A program made the position numbers and the translations under genes. A DNA stretch of 6,198 bases from JBDLIL01 sp039714855. GTDB lineage: Bacteria > Patescibacteriota > Microgenomatia > UBA1400 > PJMF01. The notes below the pieces were generated by a model that ran no database searches, was not told the origin of the DNA, and worked only from the letters and a program-made list of their open reading frames with translations. Location of the stretch: positions 1 to 6,198 of the forward strand of contig JBDLIL010000054.1 of the NCBI GenBank assembly GCA_039714855.1, given 5' to 3'. Below are positions 5,404-6,198 of this stretch, in pieces (the stretch's first letter is position 1; the number at the start of each line of letters is the position of its first letter).

Positions 5404-6103
5404 CTTTAATAATTGTTAGGCCTCTGTGATACCTGTCTTTTACTTCTTTGTTTTTCTTTTCTAAATTAACTTTAAAGTTTAGTGATTCCAGATGTTTAAT
5501 TAATTTATTTATATTTTGTTTACCAGTAGGGTGGAATTCTATTAACAGTTCATTAAATACTTTTAGTTTCTCTCCAGCTGAGAATAATATTTCAGATTCC
5601 AAGCCTTCTATGTCCATTTTGAGTATTGCTAGGGAATTAGATTGTTCGAATATTAGATCTATAAAATAAGATAGAGTTTGAGTTTTGACTACAATAGCTT
5701 TAGTTTTTTCTTCTCCTGTCCAGGAGTTTTCTAGCAAGCTAGAATTACTTTGCCACTCATCATCTTTATCTACATAGAGCTGAGCTTTGCCTTCTTTGGT
5801 ATCTAGAGCTAAATTATAAGTTTCTATATCCTCCAAATTATTTTCAAATATATTTTGTTCTAGAATTGCAAAATTCTCAGGATTGGGTTCTATGGCAATA
5901 ATCTTGGCATTAGGATAAAGCCATTTAAAATAGAGGGTAGAGAGACCTATGTGAGCACCTATATCTAGAATTATTAAATTCGAATTACCGATTTCTAAAC
6001 TGGGCTCGTAGATGCCCTGTGTAAATATTTCTCGTTTAAGACTATGGTATTCGCGTTTGTTTTGGTAGTTAGCGGTGAAATTATATAATTTTGTTTGTGG
6101 CAC
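5378..6103 (-). CDS. FkbM-family SAM-dependent methyltransferase
   Basis: The 241-aa product has the Rossmann-type methyltransferase core of the FkbM family, whose members usually O-methylate sugars, polyketides or other secondary metabolites. Seen directly: motif I LDIGAHIGLST (46-56) for S-adenosylmethionine binding, the ribose-contacting acidic residue in AIEPNPENF (E72), an NLALD segment, and the family hallmark LKMDIEGLESEIL (161-173) followed by LLIEFHP. No signal peptide or membrane segment is visible. The start is GTG at 6103-6101. An in-frame stop lies five codons upstream (6118-6116), and no other start gives a complete N-terminus. A weak GAGAG lies 9 bases before it. The gene converges on the broken aminotransferase and is divergent from the folD-like gene. 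The methyl acceptor is unknown; cell-surface glycan modification is a common role. Confidence 0.9.
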   Translation of the reverse strand: MPQTKLYNFTANYQNKREYHSLKREIFTQGIYEPSLEIGNSNLIILDIGAHIGLSTLYFKWLYPNAKIIAIEPNPENFAILEQNIFENNLEDIETYNLALDTKEGKAQLYVDKDDEWQSNSSLLENSWTGEEKTKAIVVKTQTLSYFIDLIFEQSNSLAILKMDIEGLESEILFSAGEKLKVFNELLIEFHPTGKQNINKLIKHLESLNFKVNLEKKNKEVKDRYHRGLTIIKAINIAEII

Positions 6104-6140
6104 TTGAGTATTCTCTCATGGATCTTTAAGATTTAGAACT

Positions 6141-6146
6141 TATAAT
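6141..6146 (+). promoter_or_regulatory. Consensus -10 box for the folD-like gene in a divergent promoter region
   Basis: A perfect TATAAT stands 7 bases before the ATG at 6154, so the predicted transcription start falls on or next to the start codon (leaderless). No clear -35 is seen. The same AT-rich stretch read on the minus strand (TATATT/TATTAT) could act as the -10 of the FkbM gene, whose GTG is 38 bp away in the other direction. The 50-bp gap would then be a bidirectional promoter. Confidence 0.5.
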
Positions 6147-6153
6147 ATAAGAC

Positions 6154-6198
6154 ATGAAAATTTTCGATGGTTATAAGCTTGCTGCGCAAAAAGAAAAA
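6154..6198 (+). CDS. folD: Probable FolD (methylene-tetrahydrofolate dehydrogenase/cyclohydrolase), N-terminus only
   Basis: Only 15 residues are in the window (MKIFDGYKLAAQKEK), and the frame is open at the right edge. The pattern 'hydrophobic-hydrophobic-D-G-x-x-(L/I)-A' in the first ten residues is the usual beginning of FolD. FolD oxidises methylene-tetrahydrofolate and hydrolyses methenyl-tetrahydrofolate to the formyl form used in purine synthesis. The nearby glyA supplies methylene-tetrahydrofolate, which supports the guess. No Shine-Dalgarno sequence is present; a TATAAT box 7 bases upstream suggests a leaderless start. With so few residues the assignment is tentative. Confidence 0.4.
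   Translation, partial: MKIFDGYKLAAQKEK

Noticed and set aside
1..6198. Alternative genetic code (TGA as glycine or tryptophan)
   Set aside because: TGA is the natural stop of the antitoxin, toxin and FkbM genes, and homologous C-termini end there; tryptophans are encoded by TGG.
1..6198. CRISPR array, tRNA/rRNA genes or insertion-sequence transposase
   Set aside because: No regularly spaced repeats, cloverleaf-like segments or transposase motifs were seen on either strand.

Overview
The window is AT-rich, tightly packed bacterial DNA with genes on both strands. It reads cleanly with the standard bacterial code: TGA ends three of the genes, which argues against the TGA=Gly code of Gracilibacteria and Absconditabacteria. 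Compact genes, 1-4 bp overlaps, a minimal purine-salvage enzyme, single-domain split proteins and starts placed about 7-9 bp after a -10 box suggest a small-genome lineage such as the Candidate Phyla Radiation (Patescibacteria). That placement is an inference from style, not from a marker gene.

Left part (1-1506, + strand): a run of three closely spaced genes. First is the 3' end of a protein carrying the swivelling phosphohistidine domain of the PEP synthase / pyruvate phosphate dikinase family. It overlaps by 1 bp a stand-alone 252-aa ATP-grasp (PEP/pyruvate-binding) domain of the same family. A NUDIX hydrolase follows 8 bp later. The phosphotransfer enzyme is therefore split and its domain order is inverted compared with classical PEP synthase. 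Its phosphate acceptor is not visible here.

Middle part (1507-3053): a hypoxanthine-guanine phosphoribosyltransferase-like gene with its own candidate promoter, then a VapBC-type toxin-antitoxin pair (ribbon-helix-helix antitoxin, PIN-domain RNase toxin). The pair has a near-consensus promoter whose -35/-10 spacer is filled by a 26-bp near-perfect palindromic operator made of four CATCA half-sites. Its start codon lies almost at the predicted transcription start (leaderless). A GC-rich imperfect hairpin and a good Rho-independent terminator follow the toxin gene.

Right part (3054-6198): glyA (serine hydroxymethyltransferase) is intact. It is followed by a class I/II aminotransferase that has lost its central section through an out-of-frame internal deletion, leaving two overlapping fragments. 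The 3' fragment converges with, and overlaps by 26 bp, a minus-strand FkbM-family methyltransferase. Divergent from that, at the right edge, begins a gene whose first 15 residues resemble FolD; with glyA it would form a one-carbon/folate pair.

Points most worth a second look: the split, reordered phosphotransfer cassette; the four-half-site operator over the TA promoter; repeated leaderless starts; the GC-rich hairpin before glyA; and the deleted aminotransferase, which may be a real pseudogene or an assembly error.
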